A stretch of DNA of 64,000 nucleotides from Biomphalaria glabrata (lineage: Eukaryota > Mollusca > Gastropoda > Planorbidae): NCBI RefSeq assembly GCF_947242115.1, contig NC_074711.1, positions 59,679,809-59,743,808 on the forward strand. Reading direction: 5' to 3'. The notes under the pieces were generated by a model that saw only the letters and a list, made by a program, of their open reading frames with translations, did not search any database and had not been told where the DNA came from. Positions 11,521-24,480 of the stretch are shown here, piece by piece (the first letter of the stretch is position 1; each line of letters opens with the position of its first letter). The position numbers and the translations under genes are program-made.

Positions 11521-14500
11521 AGACATTTGTCCCTCCAACTGTAACTTAAGCATCACCTAATTCCAATGACATTATAGACAGTTGTTATTCCTACTGTAAC
11601 CTAAGCATCAACTAATTATAATGACATTTGTCCCTCCAACTGTAACCTAAGCATCACCTAATTCCAATGACATTATAGACATTTGTTCTACCAACTGTAA
11701 CATAGGCATCACCTAATTCCAATGACATTAAAGACATTTGTCCCTCCAACTGTAACCTAAGCATCACCTAATTCCAATGACATTATAGACATTTGTTCTA
11801 CCAACTGTAACATAGGCATCAACTAATTCCAATGACATTATAGACATTTGTTCTTCCAACTGTAACCTAAGCATCACCTAACTCAGATGACATTATAGAC
11901 ATCTGTCCCTCCAAGTGTAACCTATGCATCACCTAATCCCAATGCCATTATAAACATTTGTTCTTCCTACTGTAACCTTAGCATTACCTAATTCCAATGA
12001 CATTATAAACATCTGTCCCTCCAACTGTAACCTAAGCATCACCTAATTCCAATGACATTATAAACATTTGTTCTTCCAACTGTAACCTAAGCATCACCTC
12101 ATTCCAATGACATTATAGACATTTGTCACTCCAACTGAAACCTAAGCATCACCAAATTCCAATGACATTATAGACATTTGTCCTTACAACTGTAACCTAA
12201 GCATCACCTAATTCCAATGACATTATAGACATCTGTCCCTCCAACTGTAACCTAAGCATCACCTAATTCCAATGACATTATAAACATTTGTTCTTCCAAC
12301 TGTAACCTAAGCATCACCTAATTCCAATGACATTATAGACATCTGTCCCTCCAAGTGTAACATATGCATCACCTAATTCCAATGACATTATAAACATTTG
12401 TTCTTCCAACTGTAACCTAAGCATTACCTAATTCCAATAACATTATAGACATTTGATCCTCCAACTTTAACCTAAGCATCACCTAATTCCAATGACATTA
12501 TAGACATTTGATCCTCCAACTGTAACCTAAACATCACCTAATTCCAATAACATTATAGACATCTGTTCTACCAACTGTAACATAGGCATCACCTAATTCC
12601 AATGACATTATAGACATTTGTTCTACCAACTGTAACCTAAACATCACCTAATTCCAATAACATTATAGACATCTGTTCTACCAACTGTAACATAAACATC
12701 ACCTAATTCCAATGACATTATAGATATCTGTCCCTCCAACTGTAACCTAAGCATCACCTAATTCCAATGACATTATAGATATCTGTCCCTCCAACTGTAA
12801 CTTAAGCATCAACTAATTCCAATGACATTATAGACATTTGATCCTCCAACTGTAACCTAAACATCACCTAATTCCAATAACATTATAGACATCTGTTCTA
12901 CCAACTGTAACATAGGCATCACCTAATTCCAATGACATTATAGACATATGTTCTACCAACTGTAACCTAAACATCACCTAATTCCAATAACATTATAGAC
13001 ATCTGTTCTACCAACTGTAACATAAACATCACCTAATTCCAATGACATTATAGATATCTGTCCCTCCAACTGTAACCTAAGCATCACCTAATTCCAATGA
13101 CATTATAGATATCTGTCCCTCCAACTGTAACCTAAGCATCAACTAATTCCCATGACATTATAAACATTTGTACTTCCTACTGTAACCTAAACATCACCTA
13201 ATTCCAATAACATTATAGACATCTGTTCTACCAACTGTAACATAGGCATCACCTAATTCCAATGACATAATAGACAGTTGTTCTACCAACTGTAACATAG
13301 GCATCACCTAATTTCAATGACATTATAGACATTTGTTCTTCCAACTGTAACAGAGCATCACCTAATTCCAATGACATTATAGATATCTGTCCCACCAACT
13401 GTAACATAAACATCACCTAATTCCAATGACATTATAGATATCTGTCCCTCCAACTGTAACCTAAGCATCACCTAATTCCAATAACATTATAGACAGTTGT
13501 TCTACCAACTGTAACATAGGCATCACCTAATTTCAATGACATTATAGACATTTGTTCTTCCAACTGTAACAGAGCATCACCTAATTCCAATGACATTATA
13601 GACATTTGTCCCTCCAACTGTAACCTAAGCATCACCTAATTCCAATAACATTATAGACATTTGATCCTCCAACTGTAACCTAAACATCACCTAATTCCAA
13701 TAACATTATAGACATCTGTTCTACCAACTATAACCTAAACATCACCTAATTCCAATAACCTTATAGACAGTTGTTCTACCAACTGTAACATAGGCATCAC
13801 CTAATTTCAATGACATTATAGACATTTGTTCTTCCAACTGTAACAGAGCATCACCTAATTCCAATGACATTATAGACATTTGTCCCTCCAACTGTAACCT
13901 AAGCATCACCTAATTCCAATGACATTATAGACATTTGTTCTACCAACTGTAACATAGGCATCACCTAATTTCAATGACATTATAGACATTTGTCCCTCCA
14001 ACTGTAACCTAAGCATCACCTAATTCCAATGACATTATAGACATCTGTCCCTCCAAGTGTAACCTAAGCATCACATAATTCCAATGACATTATAAACATT
14101 TGTTCTTCCAGCTGTAACCTAAGCATCACCTACTTCCAATGACATTATAGACATCTGTCCCATCCAAGTGTAACCTAAGCATCACCTAATTCCAATGACA
14201 TTATAGACATTTCTCCCTCCAACTGTAACCTTAGCATCACCTAATTCCAATGACATTATAGACAGTTGTTCTTCCTACTGTAACCTAAGCATCACCTAAT
14301 TCCAATGACATTATAAACAGTTGTTATTCCAACTGTAACATAAACATCACCTAATTCCAATGACATTATAGATATCTGTCCCTCTAACTGTAACCTAAGC
14401 ATCACCTAATTCCAATGACATTATAGATATCTGTCCCTCCAACTGTAACCTAAGCATCACCTAATTCCAATGACATTATAAACATTTGTACTTCCTACTG

Positions 14501-17500
14501 TAACCTAAGCATCACCTAATTCCAATAACATTATAGACATTTGATCCTCCAACTGTAACGTAAACATCACCTAATTCCAATAACATTATAGACATCTGTT
14601 CTACCAACTATAACCTAAACATCACCTAATTCCAATAACATTATAGACAGTTGTTCTACCAACTGTAACATAGGCATCACCTAATTTCAATGACATTATA
14701 GACATTTGTTCTTCCAACTGTAACAGAGCATCACCTAATTCCAATGACATTATAGACATTTGTCCCTCCAACTGTAACCTAAGCATCACCTAATTCCAAT
14801 GACATTATAGACATTTGTTCTACCAACTGTAACATAGGCATCACCTAATTTCAATGACATTATAGACATTTGTCCCTCCAACTGTAACCTAAGCATCACC
14901 TAATTCCAAAGACATTATAGACATCTGTCCCTCCAAGTGTAACCTAAGCATCACATAATTCCAATGACATTATAAACATTTGTTCTTCCAGCTGTAACCT
15001 AAGCATCACCTACTTCCAATGAAATTATAGACATCTGTCCCATCCAAGTGTAACCTAAGCATCACATAATTCCAATGACATTATAAACATTTGTTCTTCC
15101 AGCTGTAACCTAAGCATCACCTAATTCCAATGACATTATAGACATTTCTCCCTCCAACTGTAACCTTAGCATCACCTAATTCCAATAACATTATAGACAT
15201 TTGATCCTCCAACTTTAACCTAAGCATCACCTAATTCCAATGACATTATAGACATTTGTTCTACCAACTCTAGCATAGGCATAACCTAATTCCAATGATA
15301 TTATGGACATTTGTTCTTCCAACTGTAACCTAAACATCACCTAATTCCAATGACATTATAGATATCTGTCCCTCCAACTGTAAGCTAAGCATCACCTAAT
15401 TCCAATGACATTATAGATATCTGTCCCTCCAACTGTAACCTAAGCATCACCTAATTCAAATGACATTATAAACATTTGTACTTCCTACTGTAACCTAAGC
15501 ATCACCTAATTCCAATAACATTATAGACATCTGTTCTACCAACTGTAACCTAAGCATCACCTAATCCAATGTTATTATAGACATTTGTTCTACCAACTGT
15601 AACATAGGCATCACCTAATTTCAATGACATTATAGACATTTGTCCCTCCAACTGTAACCTAAGCATCACCTAATTCCAATAACATTATAGACATCTGTCC
15701 TTCCAAGTGTAACCTAAGCATCACATAATTTCAATGACATTATAAACATTTGTTCTTCCAACTGTAACCTAAGCATCACCTAATTCCAATGGCATTATAG
15801 ACATCTTTCCTTCCAAGTGTAACCTAAGCATCACCTAATTCCAATGACATTATAGACATTTCTCCCTCCAACTGTAACCTAAGCATCACCTAATTCCAAT
15901 GACATTATAGACATTTGATCCTCCAACTTTAACCTAAGCATCACCTAATTCCAATGACATTATAGATATTTGTTCTTCCTACTGTAACCTAAGCATCACC
16001 TAATTCATATGACATTATAGATATTTGTTCTTCCTACTGTAACCTAAGCATCACCTAATTCCTATGACATTATAGATATTTGTTCTTCCTACTGTAACCT
16101 AAGCATCACCTAATTCCTATGACATTATAGATATTTGTTCTTCCTACTGTAACCTAAGCATCACCTAATTCCTATGACATTATAGATATTTGTTCTTCCA
16201 ACTGTAACCTAAGCATCACCTAATTCCTATGACATTATAGATATTTGTTCTTCCAACTGTAACCTAAGCATCACCTAATTCCTATGACATTATAGACAGT
16301 TGTTCTTCCAACTGTAACCTAAGCATCACCTAATTCCAATGACATTATAGACATCTGTCCCTCCAACTGTAACCTAAGCATCACCTAATTCCTATGACAT
16401 TATAGATATTTGTTCTTCCTACTGTAACCTAAGCATCACCTAATTCCTATGACATTATAGATATTTGTTCTTCCTACTGTAACCTAAGCATCACCTAATT
16501 CCTATGACATTATAGATATTTGTTCTTCCTACTGTAACCTAAGCATCACCTAATTCCTATGACATTATAGATATTTGTTCTTCCTACTGTAACCTAAGCA
16601 TCACCTAATTCCAATGACATTATAGACAGTTGTTCTTCCAACTGTAACCTAAGCATCACCTAATTCCAATGACATTATAGACAGTTGTTCTTCCTACTGT
16701 AACCTAAGCATCACCTAATTCCAATAACATTATAGACAGTTGTTATTCCAACTGTAACCTAAGCATCACCTAATTCCATTGACATTACAGACATTTGTCT
16801 CTCCAACTGTATCCTAAGCATCACCTTATTCCAATGACATTATAGACTATTGTTCTTCCAACTGTAACGTAAGCATCACCTAATTCCAATGACATTATAG
16901 ACATTTGATCCTCCAACTTTAACCTAAGCATCACCTAATTCCAATGACATTATAGATATTTGTTCTTCCAACTGTAACCTAAGCATCACCTATTTCCTAT
17001 GACATTATAGATATTTGTTCTTCCTACTGTAACCTAAGCATCACCTAATTCCTATGACATCATAGATATTTGTTCTTCCAACTGTAACCTGAGCATCACC
17101 TAATTCCTATGACATTATAGATATTTGTTCTTCCTACTGTAACCTAAGCATCACCTAATTCCTATGACATTATAGATATTTGTTCTTCCTACTGGAACCT
17201 AAGCATCACCTAATTCCTATGACATTATAGATATTTGTTCTTCCTACTGTAACCTAAGCATCACCTAATTCCTATGACATTATAGATATTTGTTCTTCCT
17301 ACTGTAACCTAAGCATCACCTAATTCCAATGACATTATAGACAGTTGTTCTTCCAACTGTAACCTAAGCATCACCTAATTCCTATGACATTATAGACAGT
17401 TGTTCTTCCAACTGTAACCTAAGCATCACCTAATTTCAATGACATTATAGACATCTGTCCCTCCAACTGTAACCTAAGCATCACCTAATTCCTATGACAT

Positions 17501-18657
17501 TATAGATATTTGTTCTTCCTACTGTAACCTAAGCATCACCTAATTCCTATGACATTATAGATATTTGTTCTTCCTACTGTAACCTAAGCATCACCTAATT
17601 CCTATGACATTATAGATATTTGTTCTTCCTACTGTAACCTAAGCATCACCTATATCCTATGACATTATAGATATTTGTTCTTCCTACTGTAACCTAAGCA
17701 TCACCTAATTCTTATGACATTATAGATATTTGTTCTTCCTACTGTAACCTAAGCATCACCTAATTCCTATGACATTATAGATATTTGTTCTTCCTACTGT
17801 AACCTAAGCATCACCTAATTCCTATGACATTATAGATATTTGTTCTTCCTACTGTAACCTAAGCATCACCTAATTCCAATGACATTATAGACAGTTGTTC
17901 TTCCAACTGTAACCTAAGCATCACCTAATTCCTATGACATTATAGACATCTGTCCCTCCAAGTGTAACATATGCATCACCTAATTCCAATAACATTATAG
18001 ACATTTGATCCTCCAACTTTAACCTAAGCATCACCTAATTCCAATGACATTATAGACATTTGTTCTTCCAAGTGTAACCTAAGCATCACCTAATTCCTAT
18101 GACATTATAGATATTTGTTCTTCCTACTGTAACCTAAGCATCACCTAATTCCAATGACATTATAGACAGTTGTTCTTCCAACTGTAACCTAAGCATCACC
18201 TAATTCCTATGACATTATAGACATCTGTCCCTCCAAGTGTAACATATGCATCACCTAATTCCAATAACATTATAGACATTTGATCCTCCAACTTTAACCT
18301 AAGCATCACCTAATTCCAATGACATTATAGACATTTGTTCTTCCAACTGTAACCTAAGCATCACCTAACTCCAATGACATTATAGACATCTGTCCCTCCA
18401 AGTGTAACCTAAGCATCACCTAATTCCAATGACATTATAGACATTTCTCCCTCCAACTGTAACCTAAGCATCACCTAATTCCAATGACATTATAGACAGT
18501 TGTTCTTCCTACTTTAACCTAAGCATCACCTAATTCCAATGACATTATAGACTGTTGTTCTTTCTACTGTAACCTAAGCATCACCTAATTACAATGACAT
18601 TTTAGACATTTGTCCCTCCAACTGTAACCTAAGCATCACCTAATTCCAATGACAGTA
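11521..18657 (+). repeat. 55-bp satellite array, about 130 copies
   Basis: About 7.1 kb of head-to-tail 55-bp units built on ACTGTAACCTAAGCATCACC, TAATTCCAATGACATTATAG and a variable ACATTTGTCCCTCCA / ATATTTGTTCTTCCT segment. Variants recur at fixed multiples of 55: a rare TACTTCC variant at 14131 and 15011 (880 = 16 units), a mixed block at about 16321 and 17421 (1100 = 20 units), and an ACATATGCATC block at about 17941 and 18216 (275 = 5 units). So the array has grown by duplication of multi-unit blocks. A 53-bp unit (AACAGAGCATC) also recurs. The block 15960-17880 is dominated by one homogenised variant. No long open frame on either strand. Confidence 0.98.
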
Positions 18658-20906
18658 TGGTGACCAGTTTCTCTAATAAAAATGTTGATTCCCGTTTCTC
18701 TCTGTTGTCTCTTCTGTCAACTTTAATCTAAGATCACTCTCTTCGAAACTACATCCTTTTGAACCTGAATTATCTCTCCTTCCTAGATCATTAATGGGGA
18801 AAAAAAACAATAACTATTTTACATACTGTTACAAATACCAGTAATAATTCATTTAACAAAAATGCTCATATCTCGCTTTATGTATTAATTTATTTTGAAA
18901 TACAGAATGAAATATAATGACATTGTTTTAATGCGTATGTGTTTGTGATATGTATTTAGTGTCAAGAATTACTCACCTTGGCAAGAGAGTTCCTATTGTA
19001 TTGTTGTATGTAACCTGTGTGATGTGAGAGTGTGTTATTAAAGAGTCTGATGTATCCAACGTCTAGTGTTATCATTGGTTATTGAGTTAAGTGTTCTTTA
19101 CTATTAGTGTGCCATTATTTAAGGTAAGAAAATAAATGTATATAATTTGTCAAAAACTAAAACTTAAAATGTTCCTGCTTTGCAAAGAAATAACATCTGC
19201 ACACAAAAGATAGAGATACTACAATGCATCGAACATGACATACCTGTAACAACAGTGGATTTCAAATCTGAACAGCCAAAGCAGCAATAACAGCCAAAAC
19301 AGCAATAACAGCCAAGAGAGAAAGTTTTGAAACTAATCTATTTTGCATCATTTAGGTTACTGATGTCCGCCTTATATAGTCTGTGGACCACCTTACTTAG
19401 TCAGAGTACCAGCAAAATAGACTCATAGTCTATCGTTTAGCCATTTTTTTTTCTTTTAATTACTAGAAGTTTCTAAAATGCTTCACAGATTGCATTTCTT
19501 TTGGAGACTTCAGAATAAGTCTTTCTGAACATAATCAATCTTGGGATTTAACTCTTTATGCTACATGACTCTAGAATTGAACAGATAGTAATCAGTTGAT
19601 GGAAATAATTAGATAATATTTTAAAATCTATTTTCTGTGACTCATTCATTTTAATAACAGTACCAGAGCTACGTTTTATTCTATGGTTCCCTCCCTTATT
19701 CCTAGGTGTATACGTTTACTTTACTCTCAAAGCAGAATTCCATTAAGTTTTAATCTGTACTTGTATATTTTACTAATAGTGGTGAGTTGGAGAAAGACAA
19801 AAAGACTAATCTTATATGTCTATTGTAAAGGTGGCAGTTATCCTACGCTTTGTAATCAGGAGATAAGTGATAAATTGAAATACTCTACAAACCGTTTTTA
19901 TAAATCATAGCGCTTACAAAAGAGTTAGTAAACTTGTTGAATTAGATTTGTATTTCTGTCTTAATGTTTGAAAAAAAAAGAATTATAAGTGTTTCTAAAA
20001 AAATTAGTTTAACAGACAGAACTACAGAGATGCAGGTAGACAGACTAATTCAAAGAAATCTCGAAACCAGATGTTACTAAACTCTGCATTTGGCTACATA
20101 CTATAATTCATACAATTGATTTGGTCTACAGTTAAATTGTTGTTTTCTTTTTAACAAAAGATCCAAACATCATTGCTAACCCATGGTCAAGTTGATCGCA
20201 GGACAAAATCGAAAGAAAATACTTCTTTCTTAAGCCAAAACATAACATTTTTGTTGGCTGCATTTAAACTTACCATAAAAACTATTTTCTTAGAGCTTAA
20301 ATAAGATGACAAAGGTTACTTCTCTCTGCGTAGGTGTTGTGTCCACAGGAATGATACCAAGTTTGTATCTAAATTGATTACGAAAACCTTTCCAGTGTTT
20401 GAATTTAGCAGCAAAAAAAGATCTTGAATGGTGGCATTGCTAGTGATGTCGTCATCCGGGGTAGTTAACTTAGGATATCAACGCCTATTCAATCATACCT
20501 TCAAAGAATAAATTTTTTCAAGAAAATTGATTTTCATAAACAATCTTTTATAATCTTGTTCATAATTTTGTGAAAGGTCCGCACTTGCACTCTTCATGTC
20601 AAGCACACTCTGTAAACCATGTTTACGTGACGAGGTATTCTGTACTAGGCTCTAAATATCTTGGGAGCACTTTTCAAGCGATTACAAATGAAATGCTCAC
20701 TTTCATTTAAAAGTGCACTTTAACATATTTTTTTTCTTTGAGGACAAAATGACAACATGCATATCACATTCGACATATTTTCCTTACATGTCAGACAACC
20801 TGCTGCCTTGAAGTCAAATGTACCTACAAATATATTATATCAGTTTATCTAATAGTACCAGGTGACCGAGCCTCGCTTGTTTGATTAATTTGTTGAGGAA
20901 ATATAT
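18658..20906. other. no gene seen
   Basis: AT-rich sequence with a short AGCAGCAATAACAGCCAAA near-repeat at about 19278-19313. The frames at 19683 and 20835 have no recognisable domain, and the latter overlaps the solo LTR. I could not identify any exon or mobile element here. Confidence 0.4.
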
Positions 20907-21791
20907 TGTTACAAATGACCAGTGACAGGAAGAGGTTAACGTGTGACCCCGACGAGATAACACAGCAGCGGGTGTTCCCTGGAATGTACATGTATAAACA
21001 GAGACAGGATGTGACGTGTCCTTACATGTTATTCCAAAAGGAACTAGCAATGTCCAGTGACAGATAGAGGTCACAACTTGTGACCCCAGCAAGATGTCAC
21101 TGTAGCCGATGTTTTCTGGAATCTACATGTATAAACAAAGACAGGATGTGACGTTTCCTCACGTGTTATTCCAGAAGATACAAGCAGTGTTTGTGCAACT
21201 TTGGAGAAGCGATTAGGGACTCAATATAAGCCAGAAAGTTAATGTGAAAGTCAGTCGTATGGAGTCGTGAGTGAGTCGTCGGTACTGTTGTCTACTGTGC
21301 GAGACAGTAGAAGAGAGATGTGTACGACTCGATGCAAGTTAACTAGGATAGAGTTAACTGGAGTGGACTACTGTCGTTAAAGTCTATACGACGAACTACA
21401 GTGGACTTGAGCCGTTACAGTCGATACAGTCGATGTAAGATGTGTGCGGCTCTGATTCGGTAGACTTGAGTACGACTTGGTTCAGCTTAGGGAGACCTGG
21501 AGCGACACTGGGAAGTGTGTCGTTGGTCTGTTCTGTGGAATACGGCTCGATGCAAGTTGAGAAGAGATGAATTGCAACGAAATGAAGAGATGAATTGCAA
21601 CGAAGTATAGCTAACTGTAAACTGACAGATATTGTACATTCTTCTACGCTACATGTTACAGTGACGAATTGTTAGAGTTAATAGTCATTAAAGTTATATG
21701 AAACTGAAAGTTTAGTCGTCAAGTTCTTTACAGTGTTTTTATTTGTGTGCCTACTAATACTTCTAGCCAGAAGATTCAGAAATACGTAACA
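20907..21791 (+). mobile_element. solo LTR with duplicated U3 segment
   Basis: TGTTACAAAT...ATACGTAACA, flanked on both sides by ATATAT (20901-20906 and 21792-21797), a plausible target duplication of 4-6 bp. A TATA-like CAATATAAG lies at about 21222 and an ATTAAAG signal at about 21686. A segment of about 135 bp in the upstream part occurs twice in tandem (about 20915-21049 and 21050-21184), each with CCAGTGACAG, GTGACCCC, TACATGTATAAACA and GACAGGATGTGACGT. The terminal bases resemble the LTRs at 1-261 and 61743-62498, but the body differs. There is no internal region, so it is a fossil left by LTR recombination. Confidence 0.8.
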
Positions 21792-21965
21792 ATATATACA
21801 TAATACCTGATGTTGTGGTCCTTGACTGAAAAGAGCTTATAAGAGTATTTGAAGAATTGAAATTGAGATAACAATACGGACAAACATCTTTTTTTTTCTA
21901 ATCTCATAGACCAGTAATGCCCAACCTAATTCAACCTGCGGGCCATTTTAATTTCCGACACTCGT

Positions 21966-24158
21966 TGTGACAAGTCAAAAACTCGCTGTCAGAGTCACTC
22001 TAAATTATCACAGCATTAATTATTATTTTTCATTATTTATTTATTTTATTTTAATTATTTCCCCATCCTACCCCTAAACTATTCACCCGCCACACCTTTT
22101 CCGCTCCAGGCTAGACTTAGTTGACCACCTTGGAGATAGCTAAGGCGCGTCCTTTCATTTATCTGCCCTTGATCGGGGAAAGGTAGACACACAATCTCTT
22201 TTGTCTTGCCCGCCGGATGTCTGAAGGACGATCGCGGTTGACACCACCTTGGTTTGAATGCAAGCTAATCCTTCTCCCCCCCCCCCTTCTCTCACGTCTC
22301 TCCTTGATCTAAGAGATTACCCTGGTTAACACACCGCGTGATACTCCAAGGTGCGGCTCTTGTCGGACTTCACCCACGTGTAAGATAATTCTTAGCCTAG
22401 GACATTTCCGGTGTCCGCCCACACTTTTCAGGCATATATATATAGTAAACCAACTCAAATCACCCTCTCTTTCTCATTCGAGCTGAGCTATCGAGTCTGG
22501 ACTATATCACTTATTCTTTCTCCTAGAGGAATACCTGGTGGTAAGCCGAACTTAATCACAAGTTCCATCTTAATTACTCTGTGTATATTTCCATTGGATA
22601 TTATCATGTGTATTTTGCTTAGTTCATTTATATTTAATTAGTGCATTGTGTATTTCTCACTGGCGTAAGTAGAAAACATAAACATGTCCTATGTATTTAT
22701 TTATGTATTGCATTAATCTATTAATGCTACGTTGCTCAATTGATCGTTGATGCAACCATGTATATATTTGTACATCTTAGTCTATTTCCTTTATCTCGGT
22801 TGGCCGCCTTGATAATTTTACTATCGCACTAATACTGCGCTTAGAAAGGAGATATGAGTTATCTCCCCTGTATTGAATTATCTCCCCTTTACTCATGTTA
22901 CTCTAATGAGAGTTGCGCCGCTTGAAGGGACATTCAAGCACGCTCCATTGTTCTCGACCCACGGTCATATGTAAACAATCATCTGGGTCGCTGACCACCG
23001 CCCAATTCAACCCCCCCCCCTTTCTTTCTCTATCCACCTGTGTTGTTTATTTGAGATTATTATTTCCCCTGCTATGTACATTTTATATTATTACTTTCCC
23101 TTTTATGTACATTTTTATATTGCTACTATCTGCCATCTATTTTCCAAATCCCATTTGTCATCATCTCCCCTTTATGCTCTAAAGCAATTTTACCAATCTG
23201 ACGAATGCACCTCAGTCGAGAGCATCGATAAGATGTATGAGAGACATGTCCTAACTTGTCTTTATTTATCCGCAGCCTCCCTCAGGTGTCTGCCTATTTG
23301 TTTGATATCAAGAATCACCTACTATTTATGTGCTGAGTGCTATCCAGCACTGCACTGTCCTACTGAGACCTGCCTATTTATAGGATTACTTACCTGCCTA
23401 TTTGCCTATCACCTATTGCCTAGTTATTGGATCAACGATCTATTTACCGGCAGTTGTGCTTAGTGCTATTCAGCACTGCACTTGCCTACTGAGATCTACT
23501 CAACTCTACCACTTGGCGCTATCGGCATTGCCCGCCTATTCGACAGCCCACCTGTCAAGCTATTAGGTGCGACGTCCCTACGGACTCAGGTCTGTGCGAG
23601 ACGTCATAGCTACGCCAACCCTCTGCAACTCACTGGACATATCCTGTCAACTACGCTGCCCACGGCAGATCAGCTCTGCCCGCAGTAACCTTGTGCCCAC
23701 GGTAGCAGGCCACCCGCCCTACTGTGCCCACTACAGATATTAGATTTTGGGGATTGAGACTCCACAAGAACTATATCGCCGGCGTCCCTCTATCCGCTAG
23801 AGCGCCACCTCCAGCTGCAGAACCTCAAGCCAGGACACAGCCAGCTGCGACATCAACAGGAAAACCAGCTAAGTCGGAGGACAAAGTGACATACTCTCTT
23901 ATTAGGTGCAAGAGTGATGATTAAATCTAATATATTAGAGATAGATGCAAACCCTCCCCCTTTTTATTCTTATATGTATATTTATGTAAATAAATATTCT
24001 TCATTTTTAACTTTTGTATCTATCTTTCATTGCTTTGTCTCGTTGCGTGTCTGCTCCCGATTCATATGCTGATAGGTTGGGGTGTGATAGCTTTAAAAAT
24101 AATCATCCCCTAGACATAAAACGTGCCAAACACACGTCACATTTCCCCACCTGTCACA
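21966..24158 (+). repeat. 5' LTR of element A
   Basis: Contains a TATA-like CATATATATAG at about 22434 and AATAAA at about 23990, so the transcript's repeated region would be long (about 1.5 kb). A short internal repeat (CAGCACTGCACT...CCTACTGAGA) occurs at about 23346 and 23473. The small forward frames in it are duplicated in the other LTR and show no known domain. Confidence 0.92.
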
Positions 24159-24480
24159 TTTTGGCGAGCCCGTCCGTGGATTTAACCCATTAGTACAGCA
24201 GGCACGAACAGGCAGCAATAACCAAATTTCCTATCAATATTTTTCTAAAAGCATTTATAAGTATCATCACTTCGCATTATCAAGAGTGTCACTTCTGTCA
24301 TATTTTATTTATTACTATTATTGCATTTCATGTGTAATATTTCATTGCAGGAATTTTGTGATTAACGTAGGCAGACACCACATTCCCCTTTTACTCTTTC
24401 TTGCATTCAGCGGCTCCTTTCTACATTTTACCTCTCAATATCTTCCACCTCATCCTCTTCCTAATCCGGCCTCTTTAACC

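Noticed and set aside
11521-18657. TAACCTAA phrase in the satellite, resembling telomere repeats
   Set aside because: It occurs once per 55-bp unit and is not a short tandem telomere motif.
22411-23924. Several forward frames of 66-129 codons, repeated at 26975-28488
   Set aside because: They lie in the two LTRs of element A, show no domain, and are duplicated only because the LTRs are.
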